From RGEC01 sp964475595 (GTDB lineage Bacteria > Bacteroidota > Bacteroidia > NS11-12g > UBA955): DNA of 64,000 nt. Made by a program: the position numbers and the translations under genes. Below are positions 8,341 through 17,135 of the stretch, in pieces. Positions within the stretch are counted from its first letter, which is position 1. Each line of letters opens with the position of its first letter. The stretch covers positions 105,386 through 169,385 of the forward strand of contig CAYYXG010000004.1 of NCBI GenBank assembly GCA_964475595.1. The letters are read 5' to 3'. The notes below the pieces were generated by a model that worked only from the letters and a program-made list of their open reading frames with translations, was not told the origin of the DNA and ran no database searches.

Positions 8341-10944
8341 TTATACAACTACATTGATGATGCGGCCTTTAACCAGAATGAATTTTTTCAACGGTTTTCC
8401 CTCCATCCATCGCTGCACGGTGGCATCGGCAAGTACCGCAGTTTCTATTGTTGACTGTTCTGCATTTAGGTCAAATGACATGCTTGTTCGTGTTTTTCCA
8501 TTAATAGATATCGGATACTCAAAATGGGTTTCAACCAGATATTGTTCATCCCAAACGGGCCATTCGGCAAGGTGAACACTTCCTGAATGACCGCAGTTTT
8601 GCCATAATTCTTCAGCTAAGTGTGGTGCAAAGGGTGCAATAAGTATGATTAACGGCTCTAAAACAGCCCGTTTTTTGCACTGTAGAGCCCCCAGTTCATT
8701 GGTTGCTATCATAAAGGTGCTAACTGCCGTATTGAAGCTCATCTGTTCAATATCGGTCGTGATTTTTTTGATGGTTCTATGCAGAATTTTCAATTCATCC
8801 TTTGATGGCGCTTCATTCGATATTGAAAATGATTCCTCTTGTTCAAAAAGTCGCCAGAACTTATTTAAAAATCGGCTTACCCCCTCTATGCCGTTTGTGT
8901 TCCATGGCTTGCTGTCGGTGAGTGGCCCCAGAAACATTTCATACATGCGCAGGGTATCGGCACCATATTGTGTGCAAACATCATCCGGATTAACCACATT
9001 GCCCCAACGTTTGCTCATTTTCTGACCATCTTCACCCATAATCATGCCTTGATTGACCAGCTTTTTAAATGGCTCATCCACAGCCAGGTGTCCCAGGTCA
9101 AACAGAAACTTGGTCCAAAACCTGCTGTAAAGCAAATGCCCGGTGGCGTGTTCGCTTCCACCTACATATAAATCCACCTGTTTCCAGTAGTTTAAGGCGG
9201 TGGTATCTGCAAATGCATGTTTGTTGCCGGGATCCATGTACCGTAAAAAATACCAGCTACTGCCGGCCCAACCGGGCATGGTGTCAGTTTCACGGCGCCC
9301 CTCTGGCATTTCTACCCATTCCTGCACCCCGGCCAGTGGACTCTCACCGGTTCCAGTGGGCTTGTAGCTGTCTACCTTGGGCAGTTCTACAGGCAAATCA
9401 GCTATTAATTGGGGTATTTGATCTTTATCAAAATAAATCGGGAACGGCTCTCCCCAGTATCGTTGTCTGCCGAAACCGGCCTCCCTTAATTTATAGTTGA
9501 CTTTGCGTTTGCCAAAACCATCAAGTTCCACTTTTTCTATGGCCTTTTGAATCGCATCTTTAACACCTAATCCATCAAGAAAACTACTGTTGAAACACAC
9601 ACCGTCTTTAGCAGAAAAAGCTACGGTTAAAGGTTCTGAAAGATTTTCATTTGCCGGTTTTATCACCGGAACAATGGGTAAGTTGAAAGCGACGGCAAAT
9701 TCAAAATCCCTTTCATCATGGGCCGGCACAGCCATGATAGCTCCTGTACCATATCCGGCCAGTACGTAGTCGCTAACCCAAACAGGAATGGGGTTTCCGG
9801 TAAACGGATGTTTGGCGTATGCTCCAGTAAAAACCCCCGTTTTATGCGTATCTGCCATTCGATCAATCTCGCTTCGGTTTTTTGCTGATTCAGCATATGC
9901 CAAAACAGATTCTCTCTGCTCCGCAGAGCAAAGCGTGCTCAAACCTTCGTATTCCGGGGCCAATACCAGAAAAGTGGCACCAAACAACGTATCGGGTCGT
10001 GTGGTAAATACCTCGATAGTAACTATTTCATTCACTGTAGACTGTAAACTATCCACTGTAAACTGTATTTCCGCTCCCTCACTTCTGCCTATCCAGTTGC
10101 GTTGAATTTCTTTAATACTATCGCTCCATTCCAATTCATCCAGGCCTTTTAGCAGGCGGTCTGCGTATGCGGTAATTCGCAAGGACCATTGTTTCATCTT
10201 TTTGCGAACCACCGGGTAGTTGCCACGCTCACTTACAGGACCTTTCTCCGGGTGGTTTACCACCTCTTCATTGGCTAGCACACAACCCAGTTCCTGACAC
10301 CAGTTCACCATGGTGAAGTCGATAAATGCAAGCCGATAATTATTCAGTACATCAGCCTTCATTTTGGGGCTCAGTACATTCCATTCTTTGGCAGTGAAAT
10401 TCATAGGTTCGCTGCAGGAAGCATAAATGCCGCTGCTTCCATAGGCGCCGAAATGCTTTTCCAGTTCACTCACATGCCTGGCTTTTTCAGCAGATTTATC
10501 ATACCAGTGATTAAAAAACTGCCCAAATATCCACTGGGTCCAGCGGTAATAATTAGGTTCACAGGTGCGCACCTCACGACTCCAGTCGTAGCTAAAACCC
10601 ATCAGGTCTAGCTGTCTACGGAAGGTTTCGATATTAGCCGCTGTAGTCTTGGCGGGATGCTGACCGGTTTGAATGGCGTATTGTTCGGCTGGCAATCCAA
10701 AGGCATCATACCCCATAGGGTGAAGTACATTAAACCCATTCAGGCGCTTATAACGACTTACAATATCGCTGGCGATGTAGCCCAAAGGATGTCCTACATG
10801 CAATCCGGAGCCACTGGGGTATGGAAACATATCAAGCACATAGTATTTGGGCTTCTGAGGGTCCTCAAAAACCTTGTAAAGGCCGGTTTTGGCCCATTGT
10901 GTCTGCCACTTTTTTTCAATTTCACTGAAAGGATACTGCGCCAT
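8341..10944 (-). CDS. leuS: Leucyl-tRNA synthetase
   Basis: Class I aminoacyl-tRNA synthetase that charges tRNA-Leu with leucine in the cytoplasm. At 867 residues it has a normal bacterial length. The HIGH-type motif is HVGH at residues 49-52, after PYPSGSGL, and the KMSKS-type motif is KMSKR at residues 642-646. The CP1 editing domain is present, with TTRPDTLFG near residue 312 and a GTGAIMAVPAHDERD segment further on. Just before the TTRPD motif, residues about 293-304 (TVDSLQSTVNEIV) are encoded by a near-direct DNA repeat (10033-10067) that looks like a small in-frame insertion. The gene is divergent from obgE, with 89 bp between the start codons, and shares the terminator at 8293-8326 with the gene to its left. 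Confidence 0.97.
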   Translation of the reverse strand: MAQYPFSEIEKKWQTQWAKTGLYKVFEDPQKPKYYVLDMFPYPSGSGLHVGHPLGYIASDIVSRYKRLNGFNVLHPMGYDAFGLPAEQYAIQTGQHPAKTTAANIETFRRQLDLMGFSYDWSREVRTCEPNYYRWTQWIFGQFFNHWYDKSAEKARHVSELEKHFGAYGSSGIYASCSEPMNFTAKEWNVLSPKMKADVLNNYRLAFIDFTMVNWCQELGCVLANEEVVNHPEKGPVSERGNYPVVRKKMKQWSLRITAYADRLLKGLDELEWSDSIKEIQRNWIGRSEGAEIQFTVDSLQSTVNEIVTIEVFTTRPDTLFGATFLVLAPEYEGLSTLCSAEQRESVLAYAESAKNRSEIDRMADTHKTGVFTGAYAKHPFTGNPIPVWVSDYVLAGYGTGAIMAVPAHDERDFEFAVAFNLPIVPVIKPANENLSEPLTVAFSAKDGVCFNSSFLDGLGVKDAIQKAIEKVELDGFGKRKVNYKLREAGFGRQRYWGEPFPIYFDKDQIPQLIADLPVELPKVDSYKPTGTGESPLAGVQEWVEMPEGRRETDTMPGWAGSSWYFLRYMDPGNKHAFADTTALNYWKQVDLYVGGSEHATGHLLYSRFWTKFLFDLGHLAVDEPFKKLVNQGMIMGEDGQKMSKRWGNVVNPDDVCTQYGADTLRMYEMFLGPLTDSKPWNTNGIEGVSRFLNKFWRLFEQEESFSISNEAPSKDELKILHRTIKKITTDIEQMSFNTAVSTFMIATNELGALQCKKRAVLEPLIILIAPFAPHLAEELWQNCGHSGSVHLAEWPVWDEQYLVETHFEYPISINGKTRTSMSFDLNAEQSTIETAVLADATVQRWMEGKPLKKFILVKGRIINVVV
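10033..10067. repeat. Short ACTGTAAACTGT-type direct repeat inside leuS
   Basis: The stretch reads as variants of CACTGTARACTGTA separated by a few bases, so the half-unit CTGTARACT occurs twice within 35 bp. The surrounding leuS codons show no such periodicity. It sits in frame in the editing domain, immediately before the conserved TTRPD motif, where family members vary in length. I infer that a small dispersed repeat has been accommodated by the gene. Confidence 0.55.
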
Positions 10945-10955
10945 GATTTGTGTCG

Positions 10956-10963
10956 CGAAAATA
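10956..10963 (-). promoter_or_regulatory. Candidate -7 box (TATTTTCG) of leuS
   Basis: On the - strand the sequence is TATTTTCG, one change from the Bacteroidota -7 consensus TAnnTTTG, 11 nt before the leuS start codon. No clear -33 TTG was found at 17-23 bp. The same TTCG variant precedes the genes at 22930 and 47440. Confidence 0.45.
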
Positions 10964-11017
10964 ACGATTAAGCCCGTATTTCCCTGTCAGTAAGGCAAAA
11001 CCTGCCATTTCCTGTTG

Positions 11018-11025
11018 TACCTTTG
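11018..11025 (+). promoter_or_regulatory. Candidate -7 box (TACCTTTG) of obgE
   Basis: An exact match to TAnnTTTG lies 8 nt upstream of the obgE ATG. A -33 TTG is not evident at the usual distance. The short spacing predicts a very short leader. Confidence 0.55.
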
Positions 11026-11033
11026 CAATTGGC

Positions 11034-12032
11034 ATGGCTGAAACCAATTTTATTGACTATGTAAAAATTTGCTGCAAAAGCGGAAAGGGCGGTGCCGGAA
11101 GTCATCATTTTCACCGCGCCAAAGGAAACCCAAAAGGCGGACCTGATGGTGGTGATGGGGGAAAAGGAGGTGATATTGTGTTGCTGGGTAATAGCCAGCT
11201 TTGGACATTGCTGCACCTTAAATATCGCAAGCACATCATGGCAGAGGACGGCAAGCCCGGCAGTGAAAACAACAAAACCGGCGCGAGTGGAAAATCTGAA
11301 ATTTTGGAAGTGCCGCTGGGAACTGTCGCCCGGGATGCAGAAACCGGTGAATTTTTATTTGAAATTACCGAGGACGGTGAAAAGAAGATTCTGGTTCCCG
11401 GTGGACGTGGCGGGCTGGGCAATAGCCACTTTACCAGCAGCACCAACCAGACACCGATGTACGCGCAGCCCGGAGAACCGGCCATAGAGCAATGGATGAT
11501 TTTGGAATTGAAAGTGCTGGCAGATGTGGGTTTGGTGGGCTTTCCCAACGCCGGAAAAAGCACCCTGCTTAGCGTATTGACCGCAGCCAAACCTGAAATT
11601 GCCGACTATCCATTTACAACATTGGTTCCCAACCTTGGGGTAGTAAAATACCGCGATTTCCGCAGTTTTGTAATAGCAGATATTCCCGGAATTATTGAGG
11701 GGGCCCATGAAGGTAAAGGATTGGGTCACCGTTTTTTGAAGCATATTGAGCGCAATGCCGTTTTATTGTTTTTAATACCTGCAGACAGCCCGGATCACAA
11801 AAAAGAATATGAAACGCTCTTGCATGAGCTCAGAGAATTTAATCCGGAAATGCTACATAAACGCCGCATTGTGGCCATTAGCAAAAGTGATATGTTGGAT
11901 GATGAATTAAAATTGGCCATTAGCAATGAATTTTCTGATGTACAACCTTTGTTTTTCTCTTCGGTGGCCGAGCAAGGACTTACAGAGCTTCGCGATGTGC
12001 TTTGGAAGGCCATAAACGATGAGATAACTTAA
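11034..12032 (+). CDS. obgE: Obg family GTPase
   Basis: Ribosome-associated essential GTPase that acts in 50S subunit maturation. The 332 residues contain the glycine-rich Obg fold (about residues 5-160, with GKGGAGSHHFHRAKGNPKGG) followed by the G domain: P-loop GFPNAGKST at 169-177, G3 DIPG at 216-219 and G4 SKSD at 283-286 in place of NKxD. There is no C-terminal OCT extension, as is common in this phylum. It is divergent from leuS and followed after 11 bp by the TonB-receptor gene. Confidence 0.96.
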   Translation: MAETNFIDYVKICCKSGKGGAGSHHFHRAKGNPKGGPDGGDGGKGGDIVLLGNSQLWTLLHLKYRKHIMAEDGKPGSENNKTGASGKSEILEVPLGTVARDAETGEFLFEITEDGEKKILVPGGRGGLGNSHFTSSTNQTPMYAQPGEPAIEQWMILELKVLADVGLVGFPNAGKSTLLSVLTAAKPEIADYPFTTLVPNLGVVKYRDFRSFVIADIPGIIEGAHEGKGLGHRFLKHIERNAVLLFLIPADSPDHKKEYETLLHELREFNPEMLHKRRIVAISKSDMLDDELKLAISNEFSDVQPLFFSSVAEQGLTELRDVLWKAINDEIT

Positions 12033-12043
12033 TATTAATCAAT

Positions 12044-14134
12044 ATGCCCGTTCGTAATAAAATTTTATTTGTAGTGGGCTTTATGATGTTTTTTGCAGTA
12101 CCTGCATTATCTCAGGTTGATTCTGCGGTTGATTTGTCTGAACTGGTGCTGACAGGCACCCGCACGGAAACGCGCAGATCGGAAAGCCCTGTTCAGGTGA
12201 CCGTTGTAAGCGGTCAAACTTTGACCCGTCTTCAGGCCAGTAATTTATACGACGGCTTAAAATTTCAGACCGGTCTTAGGGTGGAGACCAATTGTCAGAC
12301 CTGTAATTATAGCCAACTAAGAATTAATGGCTTGCCCGGTGGATATTCACAGATTCTGATCAATGGAAGGCCATTATTTGGCTCGCTTACCGGTATGTAT
12401 GGACTTGAGCAGTTACCGGCTTCTATGATTGAAAAAATTGAAGTAGTAAGAGGCGGTGGATCCTCATTGTATGGCATGAGCGCCATTGCAGGAACTGTCA
12501 ATGTGTTTACCAAGAAACCTGTTCAAAATGACTGGGAAGTATCAACGCGGCTGCAGCGAGTGGGTCGACATACACTCGATTTAATAAACACCATCAACCA
12601 CAGCTGGATTTCAAAGAATAATAAACTTGGAGGTTTTTTGACATTGGGATCGCGATACCGACAACCATTTGATGCGAATTACGACGGATTTACAGAGTTG
12701 CCGAGTCTGGATAATTTGAATGCAGGTCTGAACATCAACTACGACCCTAATCCCAGACAAAAACTTACGGTGTCAATTAACCAAATTGTAGAAAATCGTT
12801 TTGGGGGTGAATTAGCTGCAAAGCCCATCAATGAGTTGTTGCAGGCAGAATACCGAAAGCATAGCATTTCCCTGGGCAATGCGGAATACCGCTTTCGTTC
12901 AGTCAATGGATTTTCAGATGCTATTTTCTATGCGGCTTTTCAGCAGACTTCCCGCTCTCATTTTACCGGTGTACTTCCCGATTCTTTATCTGACATTAAA
13001 AATTATATGGCTAATCCGCCCAATGGTGAGGCCATGATTGGATTTTTGCAGGGCGGGGTTCAATTTAACAGACGTTTTCAGCACCGCGGACTAATGAAGC
13101 ATACCCTTACTGCAGGCGTTGAATGGATAGATGAATTTATCAGAGATGAAATTCCGGCTTACCGCTACCTGATAAAACAACACATTGTGAATCCAAGTGC
13201 ATTTGTGCAGCATGTCTGGAAGCCGCATCGGTTATTTGGTTTTTTATCTGGCATCAGGGTAGATAAACACAACTGGATCGACAAACCCGTCTGGAGTCCG
13301 CGTATGGGTATGTTATATTCACCATCAAAAAACGCACAACTTAGATTTGGATATGGCACTGGTTTTAGGGCTCCACAGGCCCATGACAACGACTTGCATA
13401 TTGCCTTTGCCGGCGGCGGTGTATCCAGGGTGCAGCTTTCTCCGATCCTCAGGGAAGAGCAATCACGGAGTTTTAACCTATCATGGAACTATGACAGAGC
13501 CAAGGAGCATTATATAATGGGTTTTACCCTTGATGCATTTTACAATAGACTTCAAAATCCTTTTGTGCTTGAAAATGCCGGTGCAGATGCGTTTGGCGAA
13601 ATTTTTGAAAAACGCAATGGTCAAGGCGCGCAGGTTCAGGGTGTTTCAGCGGAATATCGGTTCAATTTCAGAAAAAAAATGCAATGGCAGGCAGGATTGA
13701 CATTGCAGCAAAGTCGCTATGATACTGCAGTAACGCTTATTTCAGGCCAAGACCCATTAAGGACATTTTCCCGCACACCCAATGCATTTGGTTATGTATA
13801 TGGATGGGTAGATGTAACAAAAAAAATCAATGTTTCACTGGATGCTGTTTATACAGGCTCTATGTATGTGCCCCATTTTGGGGGGGCTGTTAATTTTTTA
13901 AGAGATAGTATTGTTAAAACAGCCCCTTTTTTGGAAATTAATGCGGCCTTAAACTATAAGTTTGTATCAAAAAAAGGACTTGTGTGGACACTGTCTGTGG
14001 GTGTCAGAAACATGTTGAATGCCTATCAGCATGATTTTGATATCGGGAAAAACCGCGACAGCAACTATATCTATGGTCCGGGAGCGCCCAGAACCTATTT
14101 TATTGCCTTACGATTAGGAAAAACCGGTCGCTGA
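12044..14134 (+). CDS. TonB-dependent outer-membrane receptor
   Basis: Outer-membrane beta-barrel that imports a bound ligand using TonB energy. A signal peptide of about 24 residues ends at PALSQ. The plug domain follows (about residues 30-150), with VTVVSGQTL, LRINGLPGGYSQILINGRPL and YGMSAIAGTVNVF. The rest (to 696) is barrel, with alternating aromatic strands and a C-terminal strand ending RTYFIALRLGK. The NCQTCNYSQ segment with two close cysteines in the plug is seen in a subset of Bacteroidota receptors of unknown substrate. No SusD partner or carboxypeptidase-like N-terminal domain is present, so a polysaccharide role is unlikely. An iron, haem or cofactor ligand is possible but cannot be decided from the sequence. 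It follows obgE directly. Confidence 0.93.
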   Translation: MPVRNKILFVVGFMMFFAVPALSQVDSAVDLSELVLTGTRTETRRSESPVQVTVVSGQTLTRLQASNLYDGLKFQTGLRVETNCQTCNYSQLRINGLPGGYSQILINGRPLFGSLTGMYGLEQLPASMIEKIEVVRGGGSSLYGMSAIAGTVNVFTKKPVQNDWEVSTRLQRVGRHTLDLINTINHSWISKNNKLGGFLTLGSRYRQPFDANYDGFTELPSLDNLNAGLNINYDPNPRQKLTVSINQIVENRFGGELAAKPINELLQAEYRKHSISLGNAEYRFRSVNGFSDAIFYAAFQQTSRSHFTGVLPDSLSDIKNYMANPPNGEAMIGFLQGGVQFNRRFQHRGLMKHTLTAGVEWIDEFIRDEIPAYRYLIKQHIVNPSAFVQHVWKPHRLFGFLSGIRVDKHNWIDKPVWSPRMGMLYSPSKNAQLRFGYGTGFRAPQAHDNDLHIAFAGGGVSRVQLSPILREEQSRSFNLSWNYDRAKEHYIMGFTLDAFYNRLQNPFVLENAGADAFGEIFEKRNGQGAQVQGVSAEYRFNFRKKMQWQAGLTLQQSRYDTAVTLISGQDPLRTFSRTPNAFGYVYGWVDVTKKINVSLDAVYTGSMYVPHFGGAVNFLRDSIVKTAPFLEINAALNYKFVSKKGLVWTLSVGVRNMLNAYQHDFDIGKNRDSNYIYGPGAPRTYFIALRLGKTGR

Positions 14135-14149
14135 TATTATTTTGGTATC

Positions 14150-14944
14150 ATGAATGCTTTTTTCCAGGGTTTCACTGCTTTTTTCAGGGGAATGGGTTTC
14201 TCTGTCTCCCGACTGGGTGTTTGGTATTTTGTTCCTATTGTTTTGTGGCTGATATTAATTCTGGGCTTTTCTTTTCAGCTCAGTCAAGGGTTAATTCCCT
14301 ATGTATATGAATGGATTGAGATACAAACAGGACTGGATTTAAATGGTGCTAGCGGCAATAATGAATGGAAAGAATTATTAAAGACCGGCTTGCAATGGGG
14401 AGTGATTATTGTGGTAAAGGTGATGGTTTGGTATGTAATGGGGCGATATATGAAATACATAGTTTTAATTTTGTTATCACCTTTGTTTGCCTACATATCC
14501 GAAAAAACCGAAGCATTGATTTCAGGGGTTTCCTATCCATTTAATGCTAATCAGTTTTTAAAAGATGTATTGAGAGGAATAGGTATCGCCCTGCGCAATA
14601 TGCTGTTGGAGACGCTCCTTATTGTAGCTGGTGGTATTGTTGGTTTTTTCATGCCCCTTTTGTCTCCCTTTATTCTGGTGTTTCTATTTCTGGTTAACAG
14701 CTATTTTATGGCATTTAATTTTTTTGATTATGTGGTGGAACGAAAGAAAATGGGCGTTTCTCAAAGTGTTCGATACATGCGTTCCAACATGCCAACACTA
14801 CTCGGTTTTGGTGTTGCCTACAATATTATTGCATGGTTTCCATTATTAGATTGGGTTCTGGCACCTTTGAGTGCGGCTTCGGGTGCGGTTTTAGCTGATG
14901 CTGATCTTCCGTCGGGTAAAAGTTCTGCCACATTTATCGGATAG
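14150..14944 (+). CDS. EI24 / CysZ-like integral membrane protein
   Basis: A 264-residue inner-membrane protein with about four to six hydrophobic helices (about residues 22-45, 80-120, 143-185 and 215-235). The pattern FFQGFTAFFRGMGF at the start and the internal LLSPLFAYISEKTE and YFMAFNFFDYVVERK segments fit the EI24/CysZ family. CysZ of other bacteria is a sulfate channel, but most Bacteroidota members are uncharacterised, so the substrate here is unknown. It lies 15 bp after the TonB-receptor gene, probably in the same transcript. Confidence 0.75.
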   Translation: MNAFFQGFTAFFRGMGFSVSRLGVWYFVPIVLWLILILGFSFQLSQGLIPYVYEWIEIQTGLDLNGASGNNEWKELLKTGLQWGVIIVVKVMVWYVMGRYMKYIVLILLSPLFAYISEKTEALISGVSYPFNANQFLKDVLRGIGIALRNMLLETLLIVAGGIVGFFMPLLSPFILVFLFLVNSYFMAFNFFDYVVERKKMGVSQSVRYMRSNMPTLLGFGVAYNIIAWFPLLDWVLAPLSAASGAVLADADLPSGKSSATFIG

Positions 14945-14989
14945 TCAGTAATCATCGTCTAATCGGGAGGTATTGTGGCCCAATCTTTG

Positions 14990-14997
14990 TATTTTTG
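14990..14997 (+). promoter_or_regulatory. Candidate -7 box (TATTTTTG) before the parvulin genes
   Basis: Exact TAnnTTTG match, 27 nt before the ATG at 15025. It supports that ATG over the upstream TTG at 14995, which would lie inside the promoter box. Confidence 0.5.
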
Positions 14998-15024
14998 CAC
15001 TTCGTGGTAAAAATTACACATACA

Positions 15025-17130
15025 ATGAAACACTTTTTCACACTGATTTCGATTTTAATGCTTGTCTTGCAGGTGGCCGCCCAGCCTGCTAGTGATGTTC
15101 TGTTCAACTATGCCGGCGATAAAAAGGTTACCGTAGATGAATTTGAACGTTATTTTAAGAAAAATCTAAACATCGTGAACCAGGAAATGACCCTGGAAAA
15201 AATCCGTGAGGATCTGGATCTTTACATCAGATTCAAACTTAAAATTCAGGACGCACATGATGCCGGAATGGACACCGCTAAAAGTTATTTGCAAGAGGTA
15301 GAAATGTTCCGTGAGCAGCTGGCACGCAGCTATCTGTATGATCGTGAAGTAACTGATGAATTAATTCGCGAGGCTTACAACCGTTTGTCTGAAGAAGTTG
15401 AGGTATCACACATCCTCATTGCTGTGAATAGCAAAGCCAAACCGGCAGATACGCTATTGGCCTGGCAAAAAATCAAAGGCATCTATGACCGCATCATGGC
15501 AAACCCAGCCACGTTTGCAGCAGAAGCTAAAAACTCAGATGACCCCGGAACCAAAGACAATGGCGGAAATCTGGGTTATATGACAGCGCTTCAGGTGGTG
15601 TATTCTTTCGAAAACATGGCCTACAATACTCCTGTGGGCGGCATTTCACGAGTTTTTAGAACGGATTTTGGATATCATATTCTCAAAGTAACGAACAGAC
15701 GGCCTAATCGGGGAGATATCAAGCTTAGGCATATATTGCTGCGTGTTGGTATGACTCCCGAAGGAACGGAGGAAAATCAGAAAAGAAAAATAGATGACAT
15801 ATACCGTAAAATCAAGTCTGGAGAATCTACCGTAGCTGATATGGCCCGCAATTTTAGTGAGGATTTTAATAGCCGCAGTAATGGTGCCGGAGGTGAAATG
15901 GACTACATTAACGTTGCGATGTTTATCGGAGATGCTGATAGGCAGTCTTTGGTTGACCGAGGTTTTAACCTGAAGAATCCCGGAGATTATTCAGAACCCT
16001 TCCGCACTTCTCTAGGTTGGCATATTATTCAGAAAATGGATGTGAGGCCGATAGGATCATTTGAAATGATGAAATCGACCCTGAAAAATCAGGTTCAAAA
16101 TAACCAAAGAGCCCAGAAGAGTGTGGATGCTTTGGTTGAAAAGGTAAAGAAAGAAAATGGGTATAAAGAATATCCTGAAAACATGAATGCTTTGATTGCA
16201 GTGTTGGATTCAAACTTTGCCAAGGGCGTTTTTAAGGCCGCAACTTTACCCGAGTTTGCCGCCAGCAACCAGGGTAAAAAAGGCAGGGTATATGTGAAGC
16301 CCAGCGCTGCTAAAACACCGCTTAAGTCACTGCCACTCTTTAATCTGGGTGGCGAAAAATACGACGTAGGACAATTTGCCACTCACCTGGAGGCCAGTAT
16401 GCAAAGCATGAATGGTGACTACATGGATTTTGTCAATGCCGTTTTTAAGGATTGGGTGAAGAGTAAATGTGTTATTTATCAGGATCAGCATCTGGAAGAA
16501 AAATCACCTGAGTTTAAACACCTGTATCAGGAGTTTAAAGAAGGCATACTGATGTTTGCCCGCATGCAGCAGAAAGTTTGGGACAAAGCCAATGAAGATA
16601 CCGCAGGCCTAAAAGCGTTTCATGAGAGTAACAAAACCAAATACATGTGGAATGATCGATTTGACTGTGAAGTGTATTTGTGTGCCAATAAAAAAATGGC
16701 AGGTTCAGTGGCGAAAATGGTGAAAAAGGGAATACAGCCGGATAGCATCCGCAGAAAGCATACCCGTTCTAATACGGTGAGCATGGATTACCGAATGGGG
16801 AAATACGAGAGCACAGATACATTCCTTTTCCCTGACGGCCGCATACTTTCTACCCTCTTTGGTAATGCAGAATACCGCGAAAAACCCGGTAAAATTTATA
16901 ATCTCAATCAGATTGGTGCCAATTGGGTAATCGTAAAAGTGAATGCGTTTATTCCTTCAGGGCCAAAAAAGCTGGAAGAATGTCGTGGTCTGGCTGCCAA
17001 TGACTATCAGACATTCCTGGAAGAACAGTGGCTGAAAGATTTGTTGAATGCCTATCCCTACAGCGTAAATCAGTCTGTGTTTGACGTTTTCAGCAAGCGT
17101 ATGCTGGAAGAGAAAAATGCAGGAAAATAA
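15025..17130 (+). CDS. Periplasmic peptidyl-prolyl isomerase with two parvulin domains
   Basis: Folding helper for outer-membrane or secreted proteins. The ATG at 15025 is preferred because it begins a signal peptide (MKHFFTLISILMLVLQVAAQ) and follows a promoter box; an in-frame TTG at 14995 is less likely. Of 701 residues, about 123-230 and 232-345 are two PpiC/parvulin domains (EVSHILIAV...FGYHILKV and LRHILLRVG...LGWHIIQKM). A long C-terminal part of about 350 residues has no recognised motif. The next gene, 5 bp on, encodes a second parvulin protein, so the pair are probably co-expressed periplasmic chaperones. Confidence 0.9.
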   Translation: MKHFFTLISILMLVLQVAAQPASDVLFNYAGDKKVTVDEFERYFKKNLNIVNQEMTLEKIREDLDLYIRFKLKIQDAHDAGMDTAKSYLQEVEMFREQLARSYLYDREVTDELIREAYNRLSEEVEVSHILIAVNSKAKPADTLLAWQKIKGIYDRIMANPATFAAEAKNSDDPGTKDNGGNLGYMTALQVVYSFENMAYNTPVGGISRVFRTDFGYHILKVTNRRPNRGDIKLRHILLRVGMTPEGTEENQKRKIDDIYRKIKSGESTVADMARNFSEDFNSRSNGAGGEMDYINVAMFIGDADRQSLVDRGFNLKNPGDYSEPFRTSLGWHIIQKMDVRPIGSFEMMKSTLKNQVQNNQRAQKSVDALVEKVKKENGYKEYPENMNALIAVLDSNFAKGVFKAATLPEFAASNQGKKGRVYVKPSAAKTPLKSLPLFNLGGEKYDVGQFATHLEASMQSMNGDYMDFVNAVFKDWVKSKCVIYQDQHLEEKSPEFKHLYQEFKEGILMFARMQQKVWDKANEDTAGLKAFHESNKTKYMWNDRFDCEVYLCANKKMAGSVAKMVKKGIQPDSIRRKHTRSNTVSMDYRMGKYESTDTFLFPDGRILSTLFGNAEYREKPGKIYNLNQIGANWVIVKVNAFIPSGPKKLEECRGLAANDYQTFLEEQWLKDLLNAYPYSVNQSVFDVFSKRMLEEKNAGK

Positions 17131-17135
17131 GACTC

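Noticed and set aside
8645..10105. Several + strand ORFs of 70-145 codons inside leuS
   Set aside because: They are antisense to a complete LeuRS with intact motifs.
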